From: Alicyclobacillus sp. ALC3 | GTDB taxonomy: Bacteria; Bacillota; Bacilli; Alicyclobacillales; Alicyclobacillaceae | NCBI RefSeq assembly: GCF_028751195.1 | Contig: NZ_CP066784.1 | Coordinates: 3,534,001 to 3,598,000 of the forward strand | Direction of reading: 5' to 3' | Length of the DNA: 64,000 nucleotides | In this document: in pieces, positions 34,635 to 42,542 of the stretch | Numbering within the stretch: position 1 is the stretch's first letter | How the letters are laid out: every line of letters begins with the position of its first letter | The notes under the pieces: generated by a model | The model's input: the letters and a program-made list of their open reading frames with translations, nothing else | What the model was told of the DNA's origin: nothing | Databases searched by the model: none | Made by a program: the position numbers and the translations under genes

Positions 34635-35087
34635 ATGCGTGATTCCACTGGTCCCCATTTAACCGACAATGTAAGCAGTGCGGGCACAATTGACACTGTT
34701 TCTGCCGATTCAGCTTCTCTCCCGCCCAAAGCGCCATGCGCGGAAGGCAGTCACACCGACGCGGTGAGCATGCACTACCGCCGCCTTCGCGTCGGTGACC
34801 GCATCCGAATTCGCCCGACGGCCAAGAGTCAGTACGCCGGCTGCGAAGGTGTGGTCACCTACGTGGGGCGAACAGTGTGCGACGTCAAACTTGAGTTCGG
34901 GAAGCGCAAACGGCGTGTGCAAGGAAGTGCGCGAGAAAAAGAATGCGTGGAGACGGCCTACGAAATCGTGCCGAAGGACGAAATTGAGAGTATCAAGCAG
35001 CATGTCGAACTGATCCGCTTTGCTGACGGGCCAGTCTCGGGCCAAACCGGTCGTTTGTCGCGTATGTGTTGGCCGCGGCGTGCGTAG
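34635..35087 (+). CDS. paralogue of the KOW-like small protein, lacking its membrane anchor
   Basis: A 150-residue protein. Residues 45-95 are almost the same as in the gene at 13239 (GDRIRIRPTAKS, VTYVGRTVCDVKLEFGKRKRR in parts). The C-terminal helix is lost: near 35050 the frame shifts and stops at 35087, whereas the neighbouring frame still encodes SFVAYVLAAACVAAAV and ends at TGA 35117-35119. Either a recent frameshift made a soluble form or the base call is wrong. ATG 34635 has AGGAGGT upstream. Confidence 0.6.
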   Translation: MRDSTGPHLTDNVSSAGTIDTVSADSASLPPKAPCAEGSHTDAVSMHYRRLRVGDRIRIRPTAKSQYAGCEGVVTYVGRTVCDVKLEFGKRKRRVQGSAREKECVETAYEIVPKDEIESIKQHVELIRFADGPVSGQTGRLSRMCWPRRA

Positions 35088-35156
35088 CGGCGGCGGTGTG
35101 TTTGTGGGTGATGCACTGAAGGCTGCCATATGGGGATGCAGGCAACATGTTTTTGT

Positions 35157-35202
35157 AGGGACCGCGGTCAGCGAACAGTGCTGCTGGCTGGTCCCGTCTG
35201 TT
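35157..35202. terminator. hairpin between convergent genes
   Basis: GGGACC (35158-35163) pairs with GGTCCC (35192-35197), and GGTCAGC/GCTGGCT-like inner pairing extends it; GTCTGTTT follows. It could end transcripts from the left. Confidence 0.5.
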
Positions 35203-35245
35203 TGATGAGTTACACGGTTCCAAGGAGAAGGTGCCAATTCGTCTC

Positions 35246-35887
35246 TTATGCTTGAAGTTCGACAAGGAAATGGGCGTCCGTCAAGCGCTGCACGGTCTTC
35301 AGTTCGGCACCTGGTTGCAACTCAATCAACGCCAGGTCGGTTCGGCGAACTTCGAACACAGCTAGGTCGGTGACGATGAAGTTCACCCGACGCTCTGCAG
35401 TGACGGGAAGCGTACAGCGCTTGACTAGCTTTGGTGTGCCGTCCTGAGCAGTATGCGTCATGGTGACAATCACCTTTCTGGCTCCGACCAGTAGGTCCAT
35501 CGCGCCGCCAACCCCTAGTATTGGCTTTCCAGGTACCGTCCAATTTGCGACGCGACCCTGCTCATCCACTTGCAGGGCTCCGAGGATCGCCACGTCGATG
35601 TGCCCACCGCGAATCATCGCAAACGAGTCTGCGCTCGAAAAGAAGCTGCTGCCAACGACTTCAGTCACCGGCACCTTCCCGGCATTGATGAGGTCTGGGT
35701 CCACGTCTTCCTGGGAGGGTGATGGACCGACACCGAGTAAACCGTTCTCTGTGTGCAGGTGTACTGTTACTGTGTTCGGGACATAGTTTGCAACTAAGGT
35801 GGGGATGCCGACACCGAGGTTTACTACGTCTCCGTCGCAGAGCTCCTGTGCGGCCCGCGCTGCAATGGCGTGTTTTACGTCAGGCAC
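35246..35887 (-). CDS. 3-oxoacid/3-oxoadipate CoA-transferase subunit B
   Basis: A 213-residue subunit of the family I heterodimeric CoA-transferases (ScoB/PcaJ/AtoA). [16 protein letters not shown] is near the N-terminus, the catalytic Glu lies in [39 protein letters not shown] is the acidic core, and [15 protein letters not shown] is the glycine turn. It moves CoA from succinyl-CoA or acetyl-CoA to a 3-oxoacid. GTG 35887 is chosen: AAAGGAG is six bases upstream and it overlaps the subunit A stop by 8 bp. The ring-cleavage genes nearby make 3-oxoadipate the likely substrate (inference). Confidence 0.9.
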   Translation of the reverse strand: MPDVKHAIAARAAQELCDGDVVNLGVGIPTLVANYVPNTVTVHLHTENGLLGVGPSPSQEDVDPDLINAGKVPVTEVVGSSFFSSADSFAMIRGGHIDVAILGALQVDEQGRVANWTVPGKPILGVGGAMDLLVGARKVIVTMTHTAQDGTPKLVKRCTLPVTAERRVNFIVTDLAVFEVRRTDLALIELQPGAELKTVQRLTDAHFLVELQA

Positions 35888-36545
35888 CAGTACCGCTCCT
35901 TTGCACAATGAGATCTACGTACAAATGCGGCGTCGTGATGCGCTCTGCGTCCAACCTGCCCGGTTCCACAATATCGTCGACTAGGGCTATCACTAGCTCG
36001 GCTGCGGTCGCCATGACAGGGTTGAAGTTGCGCGCAGTCTTACGGTACACGAGGTTCCCGAAATGGTCCGCCTGATGCGCGCGGATGAGCGCAACATGTG
36101 CATGGAGCGGCTTCACGAACAGGTACAGTTCTCCGTCGATGTCGCGAAGTTCTTGGCCCTCTGCGAGTAAGGTTCCGACCCCGGTTCTTGTGTAGAAACC
36201 GCCCAGTCCTGCTCCGGCCGAGCGCATGGCTTCCGCCAGTGTGCCTTGAGGCATCAATTCTACCAACAACTCGCCTCGATCTCTTGCCCTGGCGACATTT
36301 GGGTTGCTGGTGAAAAACGATCCGATGGCTTTGCGGATGCGCCCGCTTTGCAGCAGTACGTCCAGTCCTTTTCCTGGTTCACCGATATTGTTGCTGACAA
36401 TGGTCAGTTCAGTCTGCCCCTGCCGATGCAGTTCTGCCACTAATTCGAGCGGACAACCAACCAGGCCGAAGCCCCCAACCATGAGCGTCATGCCGCTGTG
36501 CACCTTGGCAATGGCCTCTTCCTTGGTCGCGATCTTACTTTTCAT
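35880..36545 (-). CDS. 3-oxoacid/3-oxoadipate CoA-transferase subunit A
   Basis: A 221-residue subunit with the family A-subunit signature GMTLMVGGFGLVGCPLELV, then NNIGEPGKGLDVLLQSGRI, SFFTSNPNVARARDRGELLVELMPQGTLAEAMRSAGAG (seen in parts) and FYTRTGVGT. It binds CoA and forms the heterodimer with subunit B encoded next. Its ATG lies inside the 3' end of the GntR gene (11-bp overlap), so regulator and enzyme are in one operon. Confidence 0.92.
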   Translation of the reverse strand: MKSKIATKEEAIAKVHSGMTLMVGGFGLVGCPLELVAELHRQGQTELTIVSNNIGEPGKGLDVLLQSGRIRKAIGSFFTSNPNVARARDRGELLVELMPQGTLAEAMRSAGAGLGGFYTRTGVGTLLAEGQELRDIDGELYLFVKPLHAHVALIRAHQADHFGNLVYRKTARNFNPVMATAAELVIALVDDIVEPGRLDAERITTPHLYVDLIVQRSGTGA

Positions 36546-37284
36546 CGTGTTTTATTCCGTCCTTTACGCGTGTTTTTGCTCCTGTGTGCTGCAAGACACT
36601 TAGTACCTTGTTGCATACGTGTTGACTGTGACGCTGGGCAGCTTCACTCGCGCCGGCCCCGTCGTGGCGCAGGCAGGCTTCGTACATTTTCCGATGCTCT
36701 GCCCAGGCTTCTGACTTGTACCCAGCGTCCAGGTATAGGCGGTAGTACGCTGCCAGCTTGTTGTGGATCCGTTGAATCATTTGTGCTAACTGCGGTCTCT
36801 GACACGCGGTATAGATGGTACGATGGAAGTCTTGATTGAGTCCCAGAATGTACTCGAAATCAGAGGATGACTCCGCTTCTTGGAGGATCCGGGCGAGTGT
36901 CTCAATCTGGTCGTTGGCGATGTGGTCGATGGCGGCACTGAAGGCGGCACCTTCCAGAATGCCGAGAATGAAGTGGAGTTCTTCAAGTTCCTCGGGTGTG
37001 CGTTCTGTGACGAACGCTCCTTTGTGAGGAACCAACGAGACTAAGTCTTCCGCAGTCAGCGTGCGGATGGCTTCGCGGACGGGAATGATGCTGACGCCCA
37101 TTTGTTGCGCTATCAAGCCTTGGTCCAGCTTTTCTCCAGGCAGAAAGTGACCGACAAGGATGGCTCTGCGTAATCGATCGGCGACGAGTTCCTCACGGGT
37201 CTGCGGCACATAATCTCCGGCAGGCCCTGCCTGACTGACAAGAGACTCGCTTGAATTCGGATACCGGCCTGCATCGGGACTCAT
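36535..37284 (-). CDS. GntR-family (FadR/FCD) transcriptional regulator
   Basis: A 249-residue regulator. The winged helix is at about 25-95 (EKLDQGLIAQQMGVSIIPVREAIRTL, cut to its core QMGVSIIPVREAIRTL) and the helical FCD ligand domain at about 110-235, with metal-site residues in NQDFHRTIY (Asp and His), HNKLAAYYR and AEHRKMYEACLRHD. FCD regulators sense organic acids, fitting control of the CoA-transferase and the divergent ring-cleavage genes. ATG 37284 follows GGAGAGGGTGG; the TTG at 37302 is rejected. Confidence 0.88.
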   Translation of the reverse strand: MSPDAGRYPNSSESLVSQAGPAGDYVPQTREELVADRLRRAILVGHFLPGEKLDQGLIAQQMGVSIIPVREAIRTLTAEDLVSLVPHKGAFVTERTPEELEELHFILGILEGAAFSAAIDHIANDQIETLARILQEAESSSDFEYILGLNQDFHRTIYTACQRPQLAQMIQRIHNKLAAYYRLYLDAGYKSEAWAEHRKMYEACLRHDGAGASEAAQRHSQHVCNKVLSVLQHTGAKTRVKDGIKHDEK

Positions 37285-37302
37285 TGCTGCCACCCTCTCC
37301 AA

Positions 37303-37528
37303 ACGTCGTTGGCTGTTCTTGCGTGTAATAAATAATGTGACAACGTGTTGACGATTTTATATTTTATAATTTATATTATATCTGAACATTCAACTAGATA
37401 TCAAGCACATGGAGCTACTATGCAGCTGGTGGTGCAGGACAGCGAGCGGGGGGCGGCTCACTCATCCGTGAAATCGGTTACAGCCTCGGTTGCAGCTTGA
37501 CGTGTCACAAGCAAAGGAGGAGAAACAG
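37303..37528. promoter_or_regulatory. divergent promoter region, gntR/CoA-transferase versus dioxygenase
   Basis: A 226-base region. 37331-37383 is very AT-rich (TTTTATATTTTATAATTTATATTATA) and holds several TATAAT-like boxes. CAACGTGTTG (37342-37351), an imperfect palindrome near it, is a candidate FCD-regulator site. Nothing here is proven. Confidence 0.4.
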
Positions 37529-38488
37529 ATGACGGTCTATCCAACGGGAATTCACCACGTAACAGCCTGCGCAGGGGCAGCGCGAGAGGATGTCGACTTC
37601 TTCACGCACATCGTGGGGCAGCGCATGATTAAGCAGACCATTTTGTTTGACGGCGCTGACAGCATCTATCACCTCTACTACGCAAATCGCAATGCGGAGA
37701 TTGGAACGGTTATGACAACGTTTCCTTTCAAACAACGTGGTTTGGTTGGACGCAAAGGAACCGGACAGGTTAAGTACATCTCCTATACTGTCCCGGAGGC
37801 GTCACTGGAGTTTTGGAGGAAACATTTTGACAAACACAACATTGAGCATGGCCCAATCGAGTCCCGGTTCGGCCACAAGCGCATACACTTCTTTCACCCC
37901 GCGGGTCTGGAGTTCGAACTAGTCGGAGATGACGAGGATAAGCGGCTTGGCTACGTGACCGATGAAATCTCGGACGCGGAGGCAGTGCGTGGGTTTCACA
38001 GCGTGACGATGTCGGTGCGGGACAAAATAGAGCAGGAGCGGTTCTTGGTTGATGGGTTCGGCTTTCAAAAAACGGGAGAAGAGGGACCGTATCTGCGGTT
38101 TGAAACCGGCACCGGAGGGGCTCAAAAGACAGTCTATCTGCTCCATGAACCGGATGTGCCGCAAGGGACTTGGTCGTACGGCGTCGGCACGGTACATCAC
38201 GTTGCATTTGCAGCCGCGAACGACGATGAACTCGCAGAGATTAAGGCACGCATAGAGGGTTTAGGATACACGGACATTTCGGAAGTCAAAGACCGGCAGT
38301 ACTTTCATTCCATCTACATGCGCTCACCGGGTGGTATCTTGTGCGAGGTAGCCAGCAGCGATATTGGGTTCGCCATTGACGAGCCGCTCGAGCGTCTCGG
38401 CCACGAATTGCTACTGCCAGCTTGGTTCGAACACCGTCGGCAAGAAGTGCTGGATATTCTCGAACCGATCAAAAATCCGCAGATCTGA
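37529..38488 (+). CDS. ring-cleaving dioxygenase, PcpA/LinE/MhqE-type (VOC fold)
   Basis: A 319-residue Fe(II) extradiol-type enzyme built of two vicinal-oxygen-chelate modules. The likely metal ligands are His10 (GIHHVTA), the second His in GTVHHVAFA and the Glu in ILCEVAS, as in the hydroquinone dioxygenases PcpA and LinE. It cleaves hydroquinones, including chlorinated ones, to muconic semialdehydes or acyl products that lead to maleylacetate; Bacillus MhqA/E/O homologues detoxify hydroquinone. ATG 37529 has AAAGGAGGAGAAACAG upstream. First gene of a three-gene operon. Confidence 0.9.
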   Translation: MTVYPTGIHHVTACAGAAREDVDFFTHIVGQRMIKQTILFDGADSIYHLYYANRNAEIGTVMTTFPFKQRGLVGRKGTGQVKYISYTVPEASLEFWRKHFDKHNIEHGPIESRFGHKRIHFFHPAGLEFELVGDDEDKRLGYVTDEISDAEAVRGFHSVTMSVRDKIEQERFLVDGFGFQKTGEEGPYLRFETGTGGAQKTVYLLHEPDVPQGTWSYGVGTVHHVAFAAANDDELAEIKARIEGLGYTDISEVKDRQYFHSIYMRSPGGILCEVASSDIGFAIDEPLERLGHELLLPAWFEHRRQEVLDILEPIKNPQI

Positions 38489-38512
38489 TGGCGGTCGGCC
38501 GGAGGTGAAGTT

Positions 38513-39157
38513 GTGAACATACACATGCGGCAGCCGGCCGTTACGCGCGGCGCTCGGTTGCAAGAGGCGAGTGCCGCTGTCGTGATGATGCACGGGCGGG
38601 ACCGAAACGTAGAAGACATTCTCTCAATCGCAGACCGCATCGGCCTGCCAAGTGTCCACTACGTGGCCCCGCAGGCTGAGGCGTATAGCTGGTACCCCGG
38701 GCGCTTCATGGACCGTCTCGCTGTCAACGAGTCTCATCTCCAGTCGGCGCTTGAATGTTATAACTTCCATGTCCATAGTTTGGTCTCTGGAGGCATCCCT
38801 CTTCATCGTCTGGTTTTACTTGGATTCTCTCAAGGGGCCTGTGTCACGGCGGAGTACGCGATTCGCCATGCCAGGCGGTACGGGGGCGTGATCATCTATA
38901 CTGGGGCGCTGATTGGTCCAGATGAAGGTGATTGGAACTATGGCGGGGACTTCGTGGGGACACCTGTGTTTTGCGGCTCCAGCGATGTCGACGGCTGGAT
39001 CCCGGAGTACCGTGTTCATCACACGGCAAACCTTTTGCAGGAGCGAGGCGCGGACGTAACCACGCGCATTTATCCCGGAATGGGCCACATCGTGAGTGAT
39101 GACGAGGTCGCATTTGCAAGGCAGTTGATCGAAAAGATTCAAACCATGCCGGCCTAG
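38513..39157 (+). CDS. MhqD-like alpha/beta hydrolase (phospholipase/carboxylesterase family)
   Basis: A 214-residue serine hydrolase: the HG loop MMHGRDRN, nucleophile Ser in GFSQGACVTAEYA, Asp in GSSDVDGWIP and His in GMGHIVSDDE. It resembles MhqD, which accompanies mhqE in Bacillus quinone-response operons, and may hydrolyse an ester or acyl product of ring cleavage. GTG 38513 follows CGGAGGTGAAGTT, 24 bases after the dioxygenase stop. Confidence 0.87.
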   Translation: MNIHMRQPAVTRGARLQEASAAVVMMHGRDRNVEDILSIADRIGLPSVHYVAPQAEAYSWYPGRFMDRLAVNESHLQSALECYNFHVHSLVSGGIPLHRLVLLGFSQGACVTAEYAIRHARRYGGVIIYTGALIGPDEGDWNYGGDFVGTPVFCGSSDVDGWIPEYRVHHTANLLQERGADVTTRIYPGMGHIVSDDEVAFARQLIEKIQTMPA

Positions 39158-39263
39158 GGCCGCCAGACGAACGTAGGTGCCGCGCGGGGTCCGAGACGGT
39201 CTGTGTTAGTCTTGTGATGCTAGGACTCCGCGCCGCATTGATGTGCGAGTGGAGGGACCGGAC

Positions 39264-40325
39264 ATGAAGGGGTTTCGGTATGACACACAAGCGGGACGCG
39301 TAGTGTTCGGAGTTGGTTCAGTCGCAACGGTGCGCTGGGAAGTGGAGCAGCTCGCGATGCGGCGGGTGGCCGTCCTCTGTACGCCGGGGCGGGCGGCACT
39401 AGCGGAAACCATTGTCCGCGACCTCGGCGAACTGTGCGTTGGGACCTACACGCAGGCTGAGGAGCATGTTCCGCGTCCGGTTGTCGACAATGCTCTGCGG
39501 GTTGTAGCAGCGTGGCGCGCTGACGGCCTTGTCGCTGCGGGTGGAGGGGCGACCATCGGTCTGGCTAAGGCCATCGCTTTAGAAACAGGTCTGCCAATCG
39601 TTGCGGTCGCTACCACGTATTCCGGTTCGGAAATGACGCCAGTGTGGGGCATTACCGACAACGGGCAAAAAGTCACCGGGAAGAATTTGGTGGTGAAGCC
39701 GAAGACCGTGATTTACGACCCGGCTCTGACGACCTCGCTGCCGGCGCGTGTATCCGCGACAAGCGGCATGAACGCCATCGCGCATTGCGTTGAGGGTTTG
39801 TACGCAGAGAACGTCGACCCTGTCACGTCACTCCTTGCCGAAGAAGGAATCCGGGCGTTAGCGCAAAGTCTGCCTGCAGTTGTGCTGGAACCGGAGAACA
39901 TTGGGTCACGAAGTCGCGCATTGTACGGCGCTTGGCTGGCGGGCACGGTGCTCGCTACGGTGGGCATGGCTCTGCACCACAAACTTTGCCATGTTCTAGG
40001 AGGCGCGTATCACTTGCCGCATGCTGACATACATACGGTCATCTTGCCGCATGTGGCCCGCTACAATGCTGGCGCAGCGCCGGGTGCAATGGCGGCTGTG
40101 GGCCGGGCGCTCGGTACCAACACCGAGGATGCGCCTGGTGCCCTGTTTGATCTCGCGCTGTCAATGGGGGCGCCAACTTCTCTCGTACAACTCGGCATGG
40201 CCCGGGAGCAATTAGACGAGGCCGCAAAGCTGGTTGTGCAAAATCCCTACTACAACCCCAGACCGATAGAGAACGAGGCGATTCGTCAGCTGTTGCAAGC
40301 AGCGTACGACGGCGTACGGCCGTGA
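39264..40325 (+). CDS. maleylacetate reductase (iron-type alcohol dehydrogenase family)
   Basis: A 353-residue enzyme that reduces maleylacetate to 3-oxoadipate with NAD(P)H. The family pattern is clear: FGVGSVATV at the N-terminus, GLVAAGGGATIGLAKAIAL for the cofactor, TTYSGSEMTPVWGIT, and KPKTVIYDPALT. The metal-site region is SGMNAIAHCVEGLY, then HHKLCHVLGGAYHLPHAD. These last motifs separate maleylacetate reductases from ethanol dehydrogenases. ATG 39264 has GGAGGG seven bases upstream. Its product is the natural substrate of the CoA-transferase encoded across the divergent promoter. Confidence 0.92.
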   Translation: MKGFRYDTQAGRVVFGVGSVATVRWEVEQLAMRRVAVLCTPGRAALAETIVRDLGELCVGTYTQAEEHVPRPVVDNALRVVAAWRADGLVAAGGGATIGLAKAIALETGLPIVAVATTYSGSEMTPVWGITDNGQKVTGKNLVVKPKTVIYDPALTTSLPARVSATSGMNAIAHCVEGLYAENVDPVTSLLAEEGIRALAQSLPAVVLEPENIGSRSRALYGAWLAGTVLATVGMALHHKLCHVLGGAYHLPHADIHTVILPHVARYNAGAAPGAMAAVGRALGTNTEDAPGALFDLALSMGAPTSLVQLGMAREQLDEAAKLVVQNPYYNPRPIENEAIRQLLQAAYDGVRP

Positions 40326-40330
40326 CACTT

Positions 40331-40361
40331 TTGAACATCGATGCAGATATGGGCATATAAT
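40331..40361 (+). promoter_or_regulatory. putative promoter for a short transcript
   Basis: TTGAAC (40331-40336) and TATAAT (40356-40361) are 19 bases apart, slightly long. It would drive the micro-ORF and terminator just downstream. Confidence 0.45.
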
Positions 40362-40403
40362 ATAACTGAATGAGTCGAATGATGAAACTAAAGGAGAAAA
40401 GGC

Positions 40404-40466
40404 ATGGCGGTGGGACTGTCTCTCAAAGTGAGAGGCAGTCTTTTTCTATGCACCCCTGCACGATAA
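40404..40466 (+). CDS. 20-codon micro-ORF overlapped by a terminator (possible leader peptide)
   Basis: ATG 40404 has a strong site (AAAGGAGAAAAGGC) and encodes MAVGLSLKVRGSLFLCTPAR. A perfect intrinsic terminator hairpin begins ten bases into it (40414). Such a layout suggests an attenuator, where ribosome position decides termination, or a short regulatory RNA. The next gene starts 133 bases beyond its stop. No family is known to me. Confidence 0.4.
   Translation: MAVGLSLKVRGSLFLCTPAR
40414..40446 (+). terminator. intrinsic terminator
   Basis: Stem 40414-40425 (GACTGTCTCTCA) pairs with 40429-40440 (TGAGAGGCAGTC, one G-T pair), three-base loop AAG, followed by TTTTT (40441-40445). Confidence 0.9.
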
Positions 40467-40512
40467 CCCCCGTGCCCCACTCGACAGAGTAATCCCGACA
40501 ATTACTTGTTTT

Positions 40513-40527
40513 TTGTCGATTCGACAA
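40513..40527. promoter_or_regulatory. palindrome matching Spo0A (0A) boxes
   Basis: TTGTCGATTCGACAA. Read on the minus strand it contains TTGTCGAA, a perfect 0A box (TGNCGAA), and on the plus strand TTGTCGAT, one mismatch away. It lies 72 bases before the PAS-protein start, near a plausible GATATATT -10 (40555). Known for Spo0A targets; untested here. Confidence 0.5.
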
Positions 40528-40598
40528 GAAATGACACCGCGATCACGGCTGCTTTGATATATTTGTTAACACTTCGGATTTGCTAAGGAGCAGACGCC

Positions 40599-41273
40599 AT
40601 GGATGATGACAGAATAGTCTTGGGGGACATTACATTCACATCTCATGAAATCACTCGTACGTACCTCACTTTCATGATTCAATCTCCATACGCCGTCATT
40701 CTCCATGACCGTGACGGATTTCGGTACGTAAATCCCGCAGGCTTGCGGTTGTTTGGCGTACCAGACCTGTCCGACATTCGCAGCCGTGTACTGACAGAGT
40801 TCATCTGTGAAGAAAAACGTGAGGCAGTTGCGACGTTGCTCGCCACTTCTTCTTCTCAAACACGCAGTCCAATTGAGGCTAGGCTGTTCAATACGTTAGA
40901 GCAAAAGGTTGATGTGGAGATTATGGCGACATCAATTGTTGTAGGTGGGCAAGAGGTCTTACAAGTCACGCTTCGCGATGTGAGTAGCAGAAACCTCATT
41001 GAAGAAATTCGTCGTCGGCAGCAGGAATGGAAAACTATTCGAAACTTCATCGGCCATCTCGCGGACAAGACACTCAACCCCCTAACCACGATTGAAGGTT
41101 TTCTGACGCTATTAAAAGAAGGATCCGATGAGGTCAATATCGATGTTCTCCTCAATGAAGCTAAGTCTATTCAGCAAGTCTGGAGCCAAATTATCGATAT
41201 AACCCAGAACACGGACAGCATGGGTGTCGTCAAGGATGGTTTTTTAACGCAGGTTGATTCGACGCAAGAATAG
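40599..41273 (+). CDS. PAS protein with degenerate histidine-kinase dimerisation helix
   Basis: A 224-residue protein. A PAS domain (about 18-130: YAVILHDRDGFRYVNPAGLRLFG in parts, VLQVTLRDVSSR) is joined to a helical segment (about 135-200) that aligns with the phospho-acceptor helix of sporulation-type kinases: NPLTTIEGFLTLL at 160-172. The residue at the phospho-acceptor His position is Asp156 (ADKTLNPLT instead of AHExxNPLT), and no ATPase domain follows. It cannot autophosphorylate and may dimerise with or inhibit a true kinase (inference). ATG 40599 with CTAAGGAG upstream. Confidence 0.8.
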   Translation: MDDDRIVLGDITFTSHEITRTYLTFMIQSPYAVILHDRDGFRYVNPAGLRLFGVPDLSDIRSRVLTEFICEEKREAVATLLATSSSQTRSPIEARLFNTLEQKVDVEIMATSIVVGGQEVLQVTLRDVSSRNLIEEIRRRQQEWKTIRNFIGHLADKTLNPLTTIEGFLTLLKEGSDEVNIDVLLNEAKSIQQVWSQIIDITQNTDSMGVVKDGFLTQVDSTQE

Positions 41274-41456
41274 TTAGATAATTCGATCATTAGGTGAGAA
41301 TCGTTGAGCATACCGAGGGACTTGGGAGAGTGTTAGGGGAAATAGAGTCAATCTGTTCACAGTCCATGTAACGCAGGTTGTTTGGCAGTGTGAGCGGGTC
41401 GGGGACTAGGCGCCCCCGACTCGCTCGTTCGGTTGCACAGCTTCACTTTACGCGTA

Positions 41457-42512
41457 TCAGCTGAACTGCTTTGGATAAGGTTTGTTAGGTACCAGCTTGG
41501 AGCCGTTCCACGTATACGTAATCGTAACAGGGGTTCCAGTCGGGTTGGCGAATGAATCATTTGCCTTGTAAACAGGATAGGTAACTGCAATTGCTCCCGT
41601 TCCAGCAGCTCGTGCACCAGTGATTTCTAAGCTTGCTTGAGCATCTGCCCCCGCATATTGACCATTGACAAAGAATAACACGCGTTGATTATGCCCATCT
41701 TGTGACGAGGAAAGAATGCATATCCAAGCTGACAATGTTTCGCCATTGGCAGTTTTGACGGATGCATTGGGTTGTTGAGTTGTGACAGAATAACCCTTAC
41801 TCTCAATTACAGCAATCTCATGTGCGTAATTGGCAGACTGGGAAGGTGTATTGAACTGTACAGGGTACGGTTTGTTCGGAACTAGCTGCGATCCGTTCCA
41901 CGTATACGTAATCGTGACTGGCGTTCCGGTTGGGTTGGCAAAGGAATCATTGGCCTTGTAAACAGGGTACGTTACAGCAATGCCATTTCCACTCGCTTGA
42001 GCGCCTGTGATTTCCAAACTCGGTTTTGACGTGTCTGTTCCTAAATACTTTCCATTGAGGAAGAAGAAAACGTACTGATTGTGTCCGTCGGAACGCATCG
42101 CCACGCCAATCCAGGCAGTCAGTGTATCCCCGGAACCTGTCTGGACCGATGCGTTTGGTTTAGTGGCGACTACATCGTACCCCTTGCCTTTAATCAGAGC
42201 GATCTCATTTGCATATGCACTTGAATTCGACACGGTAGGAGTCGACTTCAAGGTCGATGCTGTCGTTTTAGCGCCAGACGTACTAGTATATGACGTAGAC
42301 CCGGCATTGATGGCGGATGTACTTGTTGCAGAGGTTGATACGGTACTGTTACCTAGCGTGCGTTTTGACGCAGTGCCGGCACCAGAAGTGTTTACTATTG
42401 GATTTGCAACTTGATGATGTGTAGCTCCAAGTGCTTTAGGAATGGTACCACACCCCGCTAACGTCAACAGAACCAGCCCCGTGATCGGTACAAATGCAAA
42501 TCGCTTGTTCAT
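41457..42512 (-). CDS. lipoprotein with two LppP/LprE-like repeats
   Basis: A 351-residue lipoprotein: signal peptide with lipobox LAGC (Cys21), a Ser/Thr-rich linker (about 35-95), then two copies of a roughly 115-residue domain at about 98-222 and 225-351. Each copy contains YxxEIAxI..KGY, PNASV.T..G(D/E)TLxAWI and a VTYPVYKANDSFANPTGTPVTITYTWNG segment, split by small differences. The domain is like that of LppP/LprE lipoproteins. The same domain forms the outer part of the anti-sigma factor encoded just upstream. ATG 42512 follows GAGGAGG; 30 bp after the anti-sigma gene, same operon. Confidence 0.8.
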   Translation of the reverse strand: MNKRFAFVPITGLVLLTLAGCGTIPKALGATHHQVANPIVNTSGAGTASKRTLGNSTVSTSATSTSAINAGSTSYTSTSGAKTTASTLKSTPTVSNSSAYANEIALIKGKGYDVVATKPNASVQTGSGDTLTAWIGVAMRSDGHNQYVFFFLNGKYLGTDTSKPSLEITGAQASGNGIAVTYPVYKANDSFANPTGTPVTITYTWNGSQLVPNKPYPVQFNTPSQSANYAHEIAVIESKGYSVTTQQPNASVKTANGETLSAWICILSSSQDGHNQRVLFFVNGQYAGADAQASLEITGARAAGTGAIAVTYPVYKANDSFANPTGTPVTITYTWNGSKLVPNKPYPKQFS

Positions 42513-42542
42513 GACAAAACCTCCTCGTAGTTGAACCGGCTA

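Larger units (their letters stand above)
34159..35119 (+). repeat. large direct repeat, copy 2 (right flank of accessory region)
   Basis: The second copy of 12753-13724, same strand. Similarity stops near 35119, where both copies have the stop codon in the original frame of the small gene. Most blocks are almost the same; the first 45 codons of the small gene are less alike. Confidence 0.9.
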
